A DNA stretch of 5,181 bases from Tardiphaga sp. (lineage in GTDB: Bacteria; Pseudomonadota; Alphaproteobacteria; Rhizobiales; Xanthobacteraceae), in NCBI GenBank assembly GCA_028290765.1, contig JAQGJF010000881.1, positions 1 to 5,181 of the forward strand, given 5' to 3'. The position numbers were made by a program, and so were the translations under genes. Below, one piece after another: positions 4,916 through 5,181 of the stretch; the first letter of the stretch is position 1; each line of letters opens with the position of its first letter. The notes beneath the pieces were generated by a model. The model saw nothing but the letters and a program-made list of their open reading frames with translations, ran no database searches and was not told the DNA's origin.

Positions 4916-5181
4916 ATGACCACCGAACCGAAGCGCCCCCGCCCCACGCTCCCCGTGAAGAAACCCGCGAACGAGCCGCCGCGCCCCGACGGCGCGGCGG
5001 CGGAGCCGAAGGTCCTGCGGAGCCTCACGGACATCATGCGACTTCTGGCGAACCGTGGACGCACCGGCCCCAAGCCGAAGTGGCCGCGCCTCATCCTCCG
5101 CAACGGCACCATCTACATCGCCCACGGAGGCCGCCGCCTGTCCACCCATTTCGCGGCTCTGTCGGGCCAGGACTTCCGGCA
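4916..5181 (+). CDS. Hypothetical protein, N-terminal part (3' end outside window)
   Basis: The frame is open from ATG 4916 to the end of the window, giving 88 complete codons with no stop. AAGGA at 4904-4908, 7 bases upstream, supports this start. An in-frame ATG at 4859, overlapping the end of the previous gene, is the alternative. It would add 19 residues and its codon bias is acceptable, but it lacks a proper ribosome binding site. Residues 1-30 are a Pro/Lys/Arg/Ala-rich, probably disordered segment (KRPRPTLPVKKP at 6-17). A folded part follows, with LTDIMRLLANRG at 37-48 and a strand-like stretch RLILRNGTIYIAHGG around 57-71. No family recognised. The gap of 44 bases to the 4653 gene suggests a shared transcript. 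Confidence 0.65.
   Translation, partial: MTTEPKRPRPTLPVKKPANEPPRPDGAAAEPKVLRSLTDIMRLLANRGRTGPKPKWPRLILRNGTIYIAHGGRRLSTHFAALSGQDFR

Noticed and set aside
1..5181. CRISPR array, insertion sequence ends, rRNA or tRNA
   Set aside because: No regularly spaced repeats, transposase-like frame, paired terminal inverted repeats or conserved RNA gene sequence were seen on either strand.

Overview
The window is GC-rich DNA (mid-60s percent by eye) with strong G/C preference at third codon positions, GTG starts and AGGAG-like ribosome binding sites. It has the look of an alphaproteobacterial (rhizobial or methylobacterial type) chromosome or large plasmid; that placement is an inference from composition and protein style, not from a marker gene. 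No rRNA, tRNA, transposase, integrase or CRISPR array was found. Most genes are of unknown function and strand switches are frequent, which fits an accessory region.

Layout. 1-576 (+): the 3' part of an acidic unknown protein. 577-699: a gap holding two abutting perfect palindromes. 700-1380 (+): a 226-aa mostly helical protein resembling the DUF5677-type hypothetical proteins. It overlaps by ATGA the gene at 1377-2124 (+), a recognisable conserved protein that is broken here by two closely spaced one-base losses. 2125-2204: a short gap between convergent genes carrying a long hairpin. 2205-2543 (-): a 112-aa basic unknown protein with a clear GTG start. 2544-2963: about 420 bases with no supported gene, containing three successive small hairpins and a second copy of a 14-mer found upstream of the 700 gene. 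2964-3479 (+): a small class I SAM-dependent methyltransferase. 3480-3596: a convergent gap. 3597-4619 (-): a 340-aa protein with a helix-turn-helix/ParB-like middle and an unknown C-terminal domain. 4541-4620: an AT-rich island with overlapping, oppositely directed promoter-like elements. 4653-4871 (+) and 4916-5181 (+, runs off the window): two small genes, probably one transcript.

How the genes may work together. The 700 and 1377 genes form one overlapping transcription unit. The 2205 and 2964 genes are divergent and share the 2544-2963 spacer. The 3597 gene and the 4653/4916 pair are divergent around the AT-rich island, so the putative DNA-binding 3597 product is a natural candidate regulator of both directions. 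No known defence, secretion or metabolic system can be assembled from these genes. The items most worth a second look are the doubly frameshifted gene, the paired palindromes, the shared 14-mer and the overlapping divergent promoters.
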